Assembly (NCBI RefSeq): GCF_900113245.1
Contig: NZ_FOOQ01000002.1
Location: 62,001 to 126,000, forward strand
Length of the DNA: 64,000 bases
Origin: Halopelagius inordinatus
Lineage (GTDB): Archaea > Halobacteriota > Halobacteria > Halobacteriales > Haloferacaceae
Direction of reading: 5' to 3'
Positions 55,062-63,767 of this stretch are shown here, one piece after another. Numbering within the stretch: position 1 is the first letter of the stretch; each line of letters begins with the position of its first letter. The position numbers and the translations under genes are program-made. The notes below the pieces were generated by a model. That model had not been told where the DNA came from. It saw nothing but the letters and a program-made list of their open reading frames with translations, and did not search any database.

Positions 55062-56168
55062 TCACTCGCAGACGGCCACGTAGGAATCGACCGTCGGGAC
55101 GCCGTCTTCGATCGAGATTTCCGCGGTCGAACTCCGGCAGTAACAGTCGATATACTCCGCCTCGTCGGTTCCCGCCTCCGTCTCGACGCGAAGCCTGAAC
55201 TCGTCGCCCATCGGCACGTCGAGACGCACCCGTCCGTCGCCCGGCGACACCGTCCGCGTCGCCTCCGCGACGACGCCCTCGCCGTCCGAGAGCGTCACCG
55301 CGACCGTCCGCGACTCCTCGTCCGCGTTCTCGACGGCTATCTCCGTCTCGTGGGGCCAGTCGCATCCGATTCGGAGCGTCCCGTCTTCGTCGACGAGGAC
55401 GGCCAAGAGCGGCCAGTTTCCCGCCACGTTCCACTCGTAGGTCGCCCGCCGGCCGTCGTCGGTTTCCGCGACATCGCCGGACGTGGTCCGGCGGGCAGCC
55501 GAACGAAGTTCTGCGACGACGCGGTAGACGGCCTTCGAGGCGACGACCGGTTCGGTCAACACCTCTCGGTCCGTCGTCGCCTCGAACGACCGCTCGAAGA
55601 ACCGGTCGCCCTCGTGGGATATCGACACGGCCACGACGGCGTCCTCGTCGCTCCAGTTTCTGATCTCGACGTTCGGCGGGGTGAGCACGTCGTCCGCGCC
55701 GGAGACGGTGTACGGGCCGTCGCCGTCCCCGCCGGTGGGCGTACTCTCTGCGCGTTGGCGCGGTTCGAGGCGGCCCCCGTCCCTGACGACGATATCCAAA
55801 AAGCCGAGTTCGCTCGTGACGCGCCACCGGTAGTCGAGTCGGGGTCCGTCGTCGAGTTCGGCGACCACCCGGTAGGCCCCCTCGCCGACGAGGCGGCCCT
55901 CGACCAGTCGTCCGACGCCGGGGTCCACGTCGACCGTTCGCTCCAACAGCGTCTCGTCGCCGTCTTCGACCCGAAGCGAGACGGAGTGCGGTTCGTCGTC
56001 CTCGTTCGTGACGCTGAGACCCACCGCCTCGTCCGTCGGCGTCGTCTCCACCGTCTCGTCTGTCGGCGCGCGGGTGTCCGTCTCCGTTCCCAACGGGTCG
56101 TCGAGACAGCCCGCGGTACCGACGAGAGACGACCCGGCGAGCGTCGAGAGGAGGGTACGGCGGTCCAT
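55062..56168 (-). CDS. Hypothetical lipoprotein, Tat-type signal
   Basis: A 368-aa protein starting MDRRTLLSTLAGSSLVG with a lipobox (GTAGC, Cys at about 20) after a twin-arginine-like region. The mature part appears to contain three similar beta-sandwich repeats (residues 50-125, 145-255 and 265-365), each with a pattern like SVTNEDDEPHSVSLRVEDG or NADEESRTVAVTLSDGEGV. It lies between livF and livK, so a link with the transporter is possible but unproven. Confidence 0.75.
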   Translation of the reverse strand: MDRRTLLSTLAGSSLVGTAGCLDDPLGTETDTRAPTDETVETTPTDEAVGLSVTNEDDEPHSVSLRVEDGDETLLERTVDVDPGVGRLVEGRLVGEGAYRVVAELDDGPRLDYRWRVTSELGFLDIVVRDGGRLEPRQRAESTPTGGDGDGPYTVSGADDVLTPPNVEIRNWSDEDAVVAVSISHEGDRFFERSFEATTDREVLTEPVVASKAVYRVVAELRSAARRTTSGDVAETDDGRRATYEWNVAGNWPLLAVLVDEDGTLRIGCDWPHETEIAVENADEESRTVAVTLSDGEGVVAEATRTVSPGDGRVRLDVPMGDEFRLRVETEAGTDEAEYIDCYCRSSTAEISIEDGVPTVDSYVAVCE

Positions 56169-56333
56169 GCTCTCGGTCGTTTCGACCGGTGCATGAGTAT
56201 CTTTTGTTCGTTCCCTCCCAGGGGAGTCAGAGCAGTCGCTGTCGGGTCGGCGGCTCTCGTCGAACCGCGTTCGACCGCAGGTCACTCCGTTCTGCGTCGC
56301 GGACGAAACAACAGTCGGGTGTCGGTCCGCCGC

Positions 56334-57665
56334 TCAGTTCTCCGAACCGGACAGCGCCGACTCGATGACGGACGAGTACGAGGACTCGCCGATGTTGAAG
56401 GCGACTTGGTTGTAGACGTCGCCGTCGAACTCGTCTTCGAAGACGCTGGTGAACCGCTCTGAAAGCTGCTGTCCGTAGTCGTTGTTGACGTACAGCGTCG
56501 AGACGGACCCGGCTTCGAGGCGTTCGGACATCACCTGCGCCATGACGCGGCCCTGTAGGAAGTCCGAGGGTGCAGTCCGGAAGATGAAGTCGTTGTCTTC
56601 GAGGTTCGACACCGAAAGTGCCGTCGAGGACGGCGAACAGCCGACGACTTCGTTCGGGATGAACGCCTGCTGAGAGACGGGGACGTTCACGCCCGAAGAG
56701 GCCGACCCGCAGACGCCGGGGACGCCCGCGCTGACGAGCGACTGGGCCGCCGAGACGCCGGAGTCCGGCGACGTCTGCGTGTCTTCTATCTGGGCGTTCA
56801 CGGTGAGACCGGCGGGGTTCTCGTCGTTGACCTGTTTCGCCGGCAGTTGCGCGGCCTGAATCATCGGCTGACCGACGGACGCGAGGTCACCCGTCTCCGG
56901 CAGGAGGATTCCGACGGAGAGTTCGCGGTCCGAACCGCCGGGTCCGCTGTCGGCGGAGGGTCCGCTCCCGTCGGGGTTGTCTCCCTCGAAGTTCTGCGTC
57001 TCCACTTGGGTCGTGGACTCCTCGTCGGGCGCGAACTCCCAGATGGAGTACGCCGCGGAGGCGGGGTCGCCGTCCTCGTTGAAGTTGGTCGCCGAGGACG
57101 CGCCCTGATAGTTGATGTCCTCGCCGTTCGCGGCCGCCTCTATCCCCTCTATGAAGTTCTCCGGGCCGATTTCCGTCCCGCCGGGGTTGGCGATGCGCCG
57201 CATCTGGTCTCGCAGCGCGGCCCCGTTGTTCTCGCCCGCGGCGGCGTTCGCGAGGAGCAAGAGCGCGACCGAGTCGTACGACTGCGCGGTGAAGACGCTC
57301 GGCGCGCTGTTGTACTCCGATTCGAACATCGACGCGAACGCCTCCTGATTCGGACCGCCCGCGGCCGGTGCGGTTCCGGTGACGTTCTCCATGTCGTTGC
57401 CCACCTGCCCGGGCATCGACCCGTCTCGGAGTCCGTCGGGGACGAGAATCTCCTCTTGTCCGTCGCTCTGGCTGTAGTAGTCGCGGAACAACTGGATACC
57501 ACTCTCGGGGTAGCCGATGACGACCAGCCCCTCGGGTCCGCCTCCACCTCCGCCGCCGCCACCCTCTCCCGGACTGCCGATACAGCCCGATAGTCCTGCT
57601 GCGCCGACGGCTCCCGCCGCACCGACGCGTTTCAGAAAGTCTCGCCGTACGATATCACGTGCCAT
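56334..57665 (-). CDS. livK: LivK-type substrate-binding lipoprotein with permuted lobes
   Basis: A 443-aa Tat-type lipoprotein (MARDIVRRDFLKRVG, lipobox SGC at 26-28). It is clearly a Peripla_BP_6 branched-chain amino acid receptor, but the order is inverted. Residues 44-225 match the usual C-terminal half (GLVVIGYPESGIQLFRDYY, DGLRDGSMPGQVGN, FTAQSYDSVALLLLANAA). After an acidic Gly/Ser linker (225-247), residues 248-443 match the usual N-terminal half (SVGILLPETGDLASVGQPM, IEDTQTSPDSGVSAAQSLV, FIFRTAPSDFLQGRVMAQV). The protein ends where the normal fold would continue into residue 44. Substrate delivery to livHMGF is the likely role. Confidence 0.88.
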   Translation of the reverse strand: MARDIVRRDFLKRVGAAGAVGAAGLSGCIGSPGEGGGGGGGGGPEGLVVIGYPESGIQLFRDYYSQSDGQEEILVPDGLRDGSMPGQVGNDMENVTGTAPAAGGPNQEAFASMFESEYNSAPSVFTAQSYDSVALLLLANAAAGENNGAALRDQMRRIANPGGTEIGPENFIEGIEAAANGEDINYQGASSATNFNEDGDPASAAYSIWEFAPDEESTTQVETQNFEGDNPDGSGPSADSGPGGSDRELSVGILLPETGDLASVGQPMIQAAQLPAKQVNDENPAGLTVNAQIEDTQTSPDSGVSAAQSLVSAGVPGVCGSASSGVNVPVSQQAFIPNEVVGCSPSSTALSVSNLEDNDFIFRTAPSDFLQGRVMAQVMSERLEAGSVSTLYVNNDYGQQLSERFTSVFEDEFDGDVYNQVAFNIGESSYSSVIESALSGSEN

Positions 57666-57865
57666 GTGGCACGCAAATGCATCACCCAGTTATAAATTTA
57701 CCTCTTGGTGCCATGCTATCGGCCGATTCTGTTACTCTCGAAGGGTCTAGGAGGCGGCGGCCAGAACGGTTATGACCCGCTGCCGTCCGTGAGCGAACTG
57801 TCCGCACGTCACGGGCGGGCGTGCGAACCACCATGTTGAAACCGCTCGCCGCGAGTTTTTCACCG

Positions 57866-58555
57866 ATGACCATCCCCTCGTTCGTGATCGGTATCGCCGG
57901 TGGGACCGGCGCGGGGAAGACGACGGTGGCGCGACTCGTCACGGAGAACGTCGGCGAGTCGGTCACGCGAATCCCACTCGACAACTACTACGCGGACCAG
58001 AGCCACCTCGACCTCCGGGAACGGGAGGCGCTCAACTACGACCACCCCTCGGCGTTCGAGTGGGAGTTGCTCCGCGAGCAGTTGGCGACGCTCCTCGAAG
58101 GCCGAGAGATACAGATGCCGCAGTACGACTTCGAGGTGCACAACCGCAAAGAGGAGACCGTCCCCGTCGAACCGACGGACGTCGTCATCCTCGAAGGAAT
58201 CCTCGCGCTCTACGACGAGGAGATAAACGAGATGCTCGACCTGCGCCTGTTTGTCGAAACCGACGCCGACGTCCGCATCCTCCGTCGCATCCAACGCGAC
58301 GTCATCGACCGGGGCCGCGACTTGGAGGGCGTCATAGACCAGTATCTCTCGACGGTCAAGCCGATGCACGAGCAGTTCATCGAACCGTCGAAGAAACACG
58401 CAGACCTCATCATCCCCGAGGGAGCAAACAGCGTCGCCGTCAACATCTTAGAGGAGAAAGTGCAGGCGGAAGTCGGCGGCGACGCCCCCCGCGACTGGGA
58501 ACGGGAGTCGCCCGAACAGGAGATCGCAGACCGGGTCGCTCTCGACGACGAGTAA
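57866..58555 (+). CDS. udk: Uridine kinase
   Basis: A 229-aa P-loop kinase that phosphorylates uridine or cytidine in pyrimidine salvage. Walker A is GGTGAGKTT near residue 9. The nucleoside site motifs are RIPLDNYYADQ, LNYDHPSAFEW and MPQYDFEVHNR, followed by VVILEGILALYDEE and a lid RIQRDVIDRGRDLEGV. The ATG at 57866 (MTIPSFVIGI) is preferred over the upstream in-frame starts. Confidence 0.93.
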   Translation: MTIPSFVIGIAGGTGAGKTTVARLVTENVGESVTRIPLDNYYADQSHLDLREREALNYDHPSAFEWELLREQLATLLEGREIQMPQYDFEVHNRKEETVPVEPTDVVILEGILALYDEEINEMLDLRLFVETDADVRILRRIQRDVIDRGRDLEGVIDQYLSTVKPMHEQFIEPSKKHADLIIPEGANSVAVNILEEKVQAEVGGDAPRDWERESPEQEIADRVALDDE

Positions 58556-58637
58556 TCGGCGAGACGCGCGCAGGCGCGGTCGCAGTCGAACACCGGTGGC
58601 TCACCGTCGAATCGGAAGACGAACCGAGGGGTCCGGT

Positions 58638-58943
58638 TCAGGCGAACGCTTCCGGGCCTTCGTAGAACCAGTATCCGGCGCTCCGCATCGCGCGGCCGAG
58701 CGCTTTGTGGAACTCGACGAAGTCGTCGAACTCCTCGCCCTCGACGTTCTCGAACACCTCGCGGAGCGGAACGACTCGCTCGTAGTCGATGCGAATCGGG
58801 TCGTCGCCGTACTCGGCGACGAACTCCTCACGCGAGAGGGGAAAGTCCTCCTCTTCGTCTATCTTCTTTGCGATTATCGCGTGGCCGAACTTCCGCATTC
58901 CCTCTGACCCCGCTTCGCCATCTGGGTCGTGTGGCCAGTCCAT
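58638..58943 (-). CDS. DUF5785 family protein
   Basis: A 101-aa haloarchaeal protein: MDWPHDPDGEAGSEGMRKFG, then a helical region ending AMRSAGYWFYEGPEAF. This matches DUF5785, of unknown function. Convergent with udk. Confidence 0.75.
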   Translation of the reverse strand: MDWPHDPDGEAGSEGMRKFGHAIIAKKIDEEEDFPLSREEFVAEYGDDPIRIDYERVVPLREVFENVEGEEFDDFVEFHKALGRAMRSAGYWFYEGPEAFA

Positions 58944-59035
58944 ACCTCCCTGTTAGCAGGCCGACCCAAAGCCGTTACGCATCTGGGGAAGGCTCTCACG
59001 CGCGGCGGTCCGTCGAGACGGCGAACACACCGGAC

Positions 59036-59084
59036 GCTCGCCAGGTGATTCGCGTCAGAATGCGGTGGGACTGGGATTCGAACC
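59036..59084 (-). repeat. Partial tRNA-Ser 3' duplication
   Basis: 49 bases identical to 59163-59211: 21 bases of the tRNA-Ser 3' end (T arm and acceptor) plus 28 bases of 3' flank. Weaker similarity extends about 20 bp further left. It may be the scar of a past integration at this tRNA or a local tandem duplication. Confidence 0.75.
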
Positions 59085-59189
59085 TCAGTCACTCACCGTT
59101 CCCTGCTTCGAATCCCTCCGTACACGCGATACGACGCTCACGAGGCGGCGAGCACACGAGGTGCTCGCCAGGTGATTCGCGTCAGAATG

Positions 59190-59272
59190 CGGTGGGACTG
59201 GGATTCGAACCCAGGAGGCCGAAGGCCACCTGCTTTCAAGGCAGGCGCAATAGTCCACTCTGCCATCCCACC
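59190..59272 (-). tRNA. tRNA-Ser (anticodon TGA)
   Basis: On the minus strand GGTGGGA pairs with TCCCACC. The anticodon arm CTGC-CTTGAAA-GCAG gives TGA, a long variable arm (GGTGGCCTTCGGCC) follows, and the T arm is TGGGTTCGAATCCCA. Discriminator G, as in archaeal tRNA-Ser. Confidence 0.92.
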
Positions 59273-59329
59273 TTCGGTCGAACTGTGACGCGGCGGCGTC
59301 TAAGGACTGTCGGTTACGGCCCACGCCTC

Positions 59330-60415
59330 TCAGTCGTCCGCGGGCGCGGGCGTCTGCTCTCGGTCCGAGTCGTCGGCCGGACTCTGCCACCGGAACGCGA
59401 CGGACCACTCCTCTTCGTCGCCGTTCGGTTTCGACTGTTCGACCAACTCGACGTTACCGCGCGGACGCGGGCGTCTGTCTTCGCTCTCCGCGCCGACGGC
59501 CGGACGCATCTCCTCGTAGCGGCCGGTCACGTCCTCGCGAAGTTCCGTGAGATATCGGGCGAACTCGTCCGGGTCCAGTTCCCCCTCTCGCCGCGTCTCG
59601 TACCCGGACGCCCCCGTTCCGACGCCGCCGGCGCGCCCCGAGGACTCCCCGGTGACGACTGAGTTTATCACCGCGCCGAGAAGCAGGACCATCCCCGAAA
59701 AGTACAGCCACGTGACGACGACGATGACGCCGCCGAAAAAGCCCTCCGACCCGCCGCCTTTGAACGAGAGATACACCTGAAACAGCGCCTGCAGCGCCGC
59801 CCATCCGACCGCCGCGAACGCCGCGCCGGGGAGCGCGTCTCTCCACCCGAGGTCCGCGTCCGGAAACCGAACGTACATCGGGAGAAACGCAAGTAACAGT
59901 CCGCCGACGAGGACGAGGGGCGTCAGGACGCCGATATACGGAATCTGGTCCGAGAGCCACGCGAAGGCGATGCTCGCGCCCGCCGTCGCGACGACTGCGA
60001 CCACGAGGGCGACGAGGACGACGAGGCCGTCTTTTATCTGGTCGACGATGGAGTTCTCATCGACCGTCTCGTATATCTCCGAGAAAGCGGTGTCGAGGCC
60101 GCGGAATATCTTCAGCGTCCCCCACACGAGCACGACGAGTCCGATCGCCGACGCACCGGCGGCGCTTTCGCCGACGAACACGCTCGTGATCACGCCCGCG
60201 ATGGGTCCCGGGAGGGAACGCTCGGCGAGTACGATAAGTCGGTCTTCGAGGCCGCCGCCGAACGACGAGACGACCAAGAGCACGAGGAGTAACATCGGAA
60301 CCAGCGAGACGAACGCGTTGTAGGCGATACCGGCCGCCATGAACGTCACGTTCTTGTTCGAGAAGTCCGAGGCGATGTGTTTTCCCGTCCGTTTAGCGCC
60401 GGAGAGACTGACCAT
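59330..60415 (-). CDS. YihY/BrkB family membrane protein
   Basis: A 361-aa protein of the YihY (UPF0761, formerly called RNase BN) family. Six membrane helices fill residues 20-275. Family motifs include FMAAGIAYNAFVSLVPMLLL and GGVIVVVTWLYFSGMVLLLG. A hydrophilic tail of about 85 residues, rich in Glu, Arg and Asp, follows. The function is unknown. Confidence 0.88.
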   Translation of the reverse strand: MVSLSGAKRTGKHIASDFSNKNVTFMAAGIAYNAFVSLVPMLLLVLLVVSSFGGGLEDRLIVLAERSLPGPIAGVITSVFVGESAAGASAIGLVVLVWGTLKIFRGLDTAFSEIYETVDENSIVDQIKDGLVVLVALVVAVVATAGASIAFAWLSDQIPYIGVLTPLVLVGGLLLAFLPMYVRFPDADLGWRDALPGAAFAAVGWAALQALFQVYLSFKGGGSEGFFGGVIVVVTWLYFSGMVLLLGAVINSVVTGESSGRAGGVGTGASGYETRREGELDPDEFARYLTELREDVTGRYEEMRPAVGAESEDRRPRPRGNVELVEQSKPNGDEEEWSVAFRWQSPADDSDREQTPAPADD

Positions 60416-60493
60416 ACACGGCGTTCGGGAGGAACGGGGATAGTCGGTACGGCCCGGTTCGGACGCGGTGACCTGCCTAGACGACTGCCGGAC

Positions 60494-61264
60494 TCACTCT
60501 CTACGGAGCGTCGGCGTTCCGTCTTCGGCGGCCACGCGCAGGCCGTGGTCGACGACGAACGCCGCGGTGTGGGCGGGGACGATGCGGTCGGCCTGCCACC
60601 GAGCGCGGACCATCGGAACGACAGAGAGGAGGTCCGAGCCGCGCTCTACCGACGGTTGCATCGGCAGGAACCCCACGTCCGAACCGGCTTCGTTCGCGCG
60701 GGCGACGAGCGTCTCCACCTCGGGCGTCTCGAACGCCCCTGCGTAGTCTATCGGCTCCGAAAAGCCCGCGTAGTACGTTCGACCCTCCGCCGACGGCCCG
60801 AGCACCACCGGGTTGGTCCGCAGTTTCATCGCCGCGGAATCGACGGTGGACCGCAGGAGAAACGGGGCGGTGCCGCGGACGACGGCGACGGACTGGACGC
60901 CCTCCTCGCGGAGGAGGTGCGTCGCGGTGTTGCCCGCACGCGCGGAGAAACTCGACCCCACCTGCACCTCGTAGCGGGCGCCACTCGGCTCTTCGAGCGC
61001 GTCCGCGACGACTGCGCGAACCTCCGCCTCGGCGTCGGCGTCGCCGGTTCCGGCGTACTCGTCGGGCAGCATCTCCTCGGATCGGTAGTTCACGAGGAGT
61101 TCGCCGCCCGACCGTTCGATGGCGCTGACGGTGTCTTTCAGCAATGCAGCGTAGAGTTCCGCGGCCTCCGCCTCGGTCAGCGGACTCGTTTCTGCGAGTT
61201 CCGAGAGGACGAGTCCGGGGCGCGGGGGGTCCGCGAGAACGGCGACGACTGTCATATCCGTCAT
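60494..61264 (-). CDS. DUF2064 family protein
   Basis: A 256-aa protein of the DUF2064 group, a glycosyltransferase-A-like fold. It starts MTDMTVVAVLADPPRPG. Typical elements are LTEAEAAELYAALLKDT and NPVVLGPSAEGRTYYAGF, where other members have a DGGY-type site. An alternative start at 61255 is possible. The substrate is unknown. Confidence 0.75.
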   Translation of the reverse strand: MTDMTVVAVLADPPRPGLVLSELAETSPLTEAEAAELYAALLKDTVSAIERSGGELLVNYRSEEMLPDEYAGTGDADAEAEVRAVVADALEEPSGARYEVQVGSSFSARAGNTATHLLREEGVQSVAVVRGTAPFLLRSTVDSAAMKLRTNPVVLGPSAEGRTYYAGFSEPIDYAGAFETPEVETLVARANEAGSDVGFLPMQPSVERGSDLLSVVPMVRARWQADRIVPAHTAAFVVDHGLRVAAEDGTPTLRRE

Positions 61265-61699
61265 TCCGAGTGGCGCGCCCTTCAAGCCGCCGCTTCAAGT
61301 CGCCGGGAGCCGAAGAGAGCGTATTCTCACCGCGCCACCGCCTCCGACGGGTCCGGCCTCCGACTCGTCGCCGCCGTCGCCGTCGCCAGACTGCGTCTGG
61401 CGGCCCCGACTATCGGAGGTGTTTTGTAACGAGAGCAGAGAGGATAACGTAGACGGCACGGTCAGCCAGTCACCTTTCGGCTCGCGTGGGTTACCACGTG
61501 GGTCTACCGCTGACTGACCTACCCCGTCTCTCTAACACTCGCGAGCGGCCGCTACGGCGTTCTCCGAACCGACGAACTGCTCCCGCTAGTCAGCAATGCG
61601 TGCTCTCTTCGGGGTGGGCTCGGACCCGACTCGTTCGACGTGCCGAACGGACGTGCGTATCGGGTGCTGCTTATCGGTACGGAGCCCCTATCCGCGGCA
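61265..61699. other. Intergenic region with nested inverted repeats
   Basis: About 435 bp without a supported gene. GGTCAGCCAG (61460-61469) pairs, with one mismatch, with CTGACTGACC (61510-61519). Inside the loop CGTGG-gtta-CCACG (61485-61498) forms a second hairpin. A TATA-like ctgcttatcgg (61668-61678) lies about 27 bp before the ATG at 61700. Confidence 0.45.
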
Positions 61700-62782
61700 A
61701 TGGAAGATACCGTGGTGACCCGCCGGACGCCGGAGAGCGACTCGGGCGACGACCCCCGTGACGCCACCGTCGGTACCGACGCATCGAGGCCTCGGAGCAC
61801 TCGGGCGCTCGTCGTCGAGGGGATATCGAAGCGGTTCGGGAGCGGCGACGACGCGGTTCTCGCCGTCGACGACGTGAGCTTCGCAGTCGACCGCGGTTCC
61901 GTCGTCGGTCTGCTCGGCCCGAACGGTGCCGGTAAGACGACCCTGATAAAGAGCATCCTCGGCATCGTGTTCGCGGACGCGGGCTCGATTCGCATCTTCG
62001 GTACCGAGGTTGGGGACGGTCGGCGCACCGTGTACGCCGACGTCGACGCGATGCTCGAAGGCGCTCGAAACGACTACTGGCGGCTCACCGTCCGCGAGAA
62101 CCTTCGATACTTCGCGACCATCGGCGGGGTCGACCCGGATTCGGTGTCGGCGCGGCACGACCGTCTGCTGGAGCGTCTCGACCTCACCGAGAAAGCCGAC
62201 ACGCCCGTCAGAGAGCTGTCGCGCGGGATGAAACAGAAGGTGTCGCTCGCGAGCGTGCTCGCGGGCGGTGCCGAACTCGTCTTCCTCGACGAGCCGACGC
62301 TGGGACTCGACGTCGAGAGTTCCCGGACGCTCCGGAGCGAACTCCGCCGCCTCGCGGCCGAGGACGGACTCACTATCGTCGTCAGCAGCCACGACATGAG
62401 CGTCATCGAGGACGTCTGCGACCGAGTCGTCGTGATGTCCGACGGACGAATCGTCGCCGACGATACGGTCGATGCGCTCCTGCAGAGAGCCGACCGAAAC
62501 ACCGTCCGCATCACGAGTCCGGACCTCGACGACGAAACTCTCGCATCGCTCAGAGCGCAGTTCGACGTGCGCGGTTCAGAGCGACGCGGCGACAGCGTTC
62601 GCATCGAAGTCGCGGCCGCGGGCGACGAACTGTACGCGCTGATGGACCATCTCCGCGACGCGGACGTCGCGCTCGAACACGTGCGAACCGCCGAACCCGA
62701 CCTAGAGGACGTGTTCGTCTCTCTGACCGGGGACGCGAACGGACTGGCAGGGTCGGCCGCCGAGAGCCGGTGGTCGCAGTGA
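61700..62782 (+). CDS. ABC transporter ATP-binding protein
   Basis: A 360-aa ATPase of the ABC-2/DrrA type. Walker A is GPNGAGKTT near residue 75, signature ELSRGMKQKVSLASVLAGG, Walker B LVFLDEPTLGLD. The C-terminal 90 residues are the usual DrrA-like domain (LEDVFVSLTGDANG). A leader of about 35 polar residues precedes the domain. It is coupled to the permease gene by a 4-bp GTGA overlap. Confidence 0.9.
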   Translation: MEDTVVTRRTPESDSGDDPRDATVGTDASRPRSTRALVVEGISKRFGSGDDAVLAVDDVSFAVDRGSVVGLLGPNGAGKTTLIKSILGIVFADAGSIRIFGTEVGDGRRTVYADVDAMLEGARNDYWRLTVRENLRYFATIGGVDPDSVSARHDRLLERLDLTEKADTPVRELSRGMKQKVSLASVLAGGAELVFLDEPTLGLDVESSRTLRSELRRLAAEDGLTIVVSSHDMSVIEDVCDRVVVMSDGRIVADDTVDALLQRADRNTVRITSPDLDDETLASLRAQFDVRGSERRGDSVRIEVAAAGDELYALMDHLRDADVALEHVRTAEPDLEDVFVSLTGDANGLAGSAAESRWSQ

Positions 62783-63645
62783 CGGCGGGCATCGACACCG
62801 AGGACCCGAAATCGGTGCCGTCCGGCGGGCCGAACCCCTCCGACGCGGGCGACGGACGCGACGCCCCGCGCCCGGCGACGTACTACCACCTCGCACGCGC
62901 GGTTCTGTACCGCGAATACCTGCTTTTCGTGCGGTACCCGGCCAACGCGGTCGGCGGAATCGTCGTCGCGTTGTTCTTCTTCGGCGTGCTGTTTTACGGC
63001 GGACGGCTGTTAGCCGGGCGAGCACTCACCGACTCGCTCGAAGGCATCGTCGTCGGCTACTTCCTGTGGACGCTCTCTGTCGGCGCGTACTCGTCGGTCT
63101 CGAACGACATCGGAAACGAGGTGCAGTGGGGCACGCTCGAACGCCACATCACCACGCCGTTCGGGTTCGCTCCGGTCGCGCTACTGAAGGGAATCGCGAA
63201 AGTCGTCCGGACGTTTCTCACGTCCGCAGTCGTGCTCGCGGTGATGCTGTTTCTCACGGGGACGACGCTCAGCCTCGACCCCGTCACCGTCGTCGTCGTC
63301 GCGGGGCTAGCGATCACCTCGGTGCTAGGACTCGGGTTCGCCGCCGGCGGCGTCACCGTTCTCTACAAGCGAATCGGCAACTGGCTCAACCTCTTGCAGT
63401 TCGGCTTTATCGCCCTGATATCCGCGCCGGTGTTGGACGCGCCGTGGACTCGATTTCTGCCGCTGGCTCACGGCAGCGCACTACTCCAACGAGCGATGGT
63501 GGACGGGGTCAGACTGTGGGAGTTCGGGGCCGGAGAGCTCGGACTGCTCGTCGCCGTCGCTCTCGGCTACCTCCTCGGAGGCTACGTCGTGTTCCACTAC
63601 GCGACGCGGCGCGCGCGACGACTCGGCGTACTCGGCGATTACTGA
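62779..63645 (+). CDS. ABC-2 type permease
   Basis: A 288-aa membrane subunit. A hydrophilic N-terminus (1-35) is followed by six helices. The ABC-2 segment LARAVLYREYLLFVRYPANA precedes the first helix, and GTLERHITTPFGFAPVALLK is the coupling region. The start is GTG at 62779, overlapping the ATPase stop. With the preceding gene it should form an exporter; substrate unknown. Confidence 0.88.
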   Translation: MTAGIDTEDPKSVPSGGPNPSDAGDGRDAPRPATYYHLARAVLYREYLLFVRYPANAVGGIVVALFFFGVLFYGGRLLAGRALTDSLEGIVVGYFLWTLSVGAYSSVSNDIGNEVQWGTLERHITTPFGFAPVALLKGIAKVVRTFLTSAVVLAVMLFLTGTTLSLDPVTVVVVAGLAITSVLGLGFAAGGVTVLYKRIGNWLNLLQFGFIALISAPVLDAPWTRFLPLAHGSALLQRAMVDGVRLWEFGAGELGLLVAVALGYLLGGYVVFHYATRRARRLGVLGDY

Positions 63646-63767
63646 CTCGGCTTTCGCCGTGCAACCGCCTCGCGTGGGACGCGTTTTCCACCGTCGAACG
63701 GTAGTTCCGCTGGAGATACGTTCTCCTCTAAGAAAATTTATGAGAGAGGAATCTACAGAACTCGACG

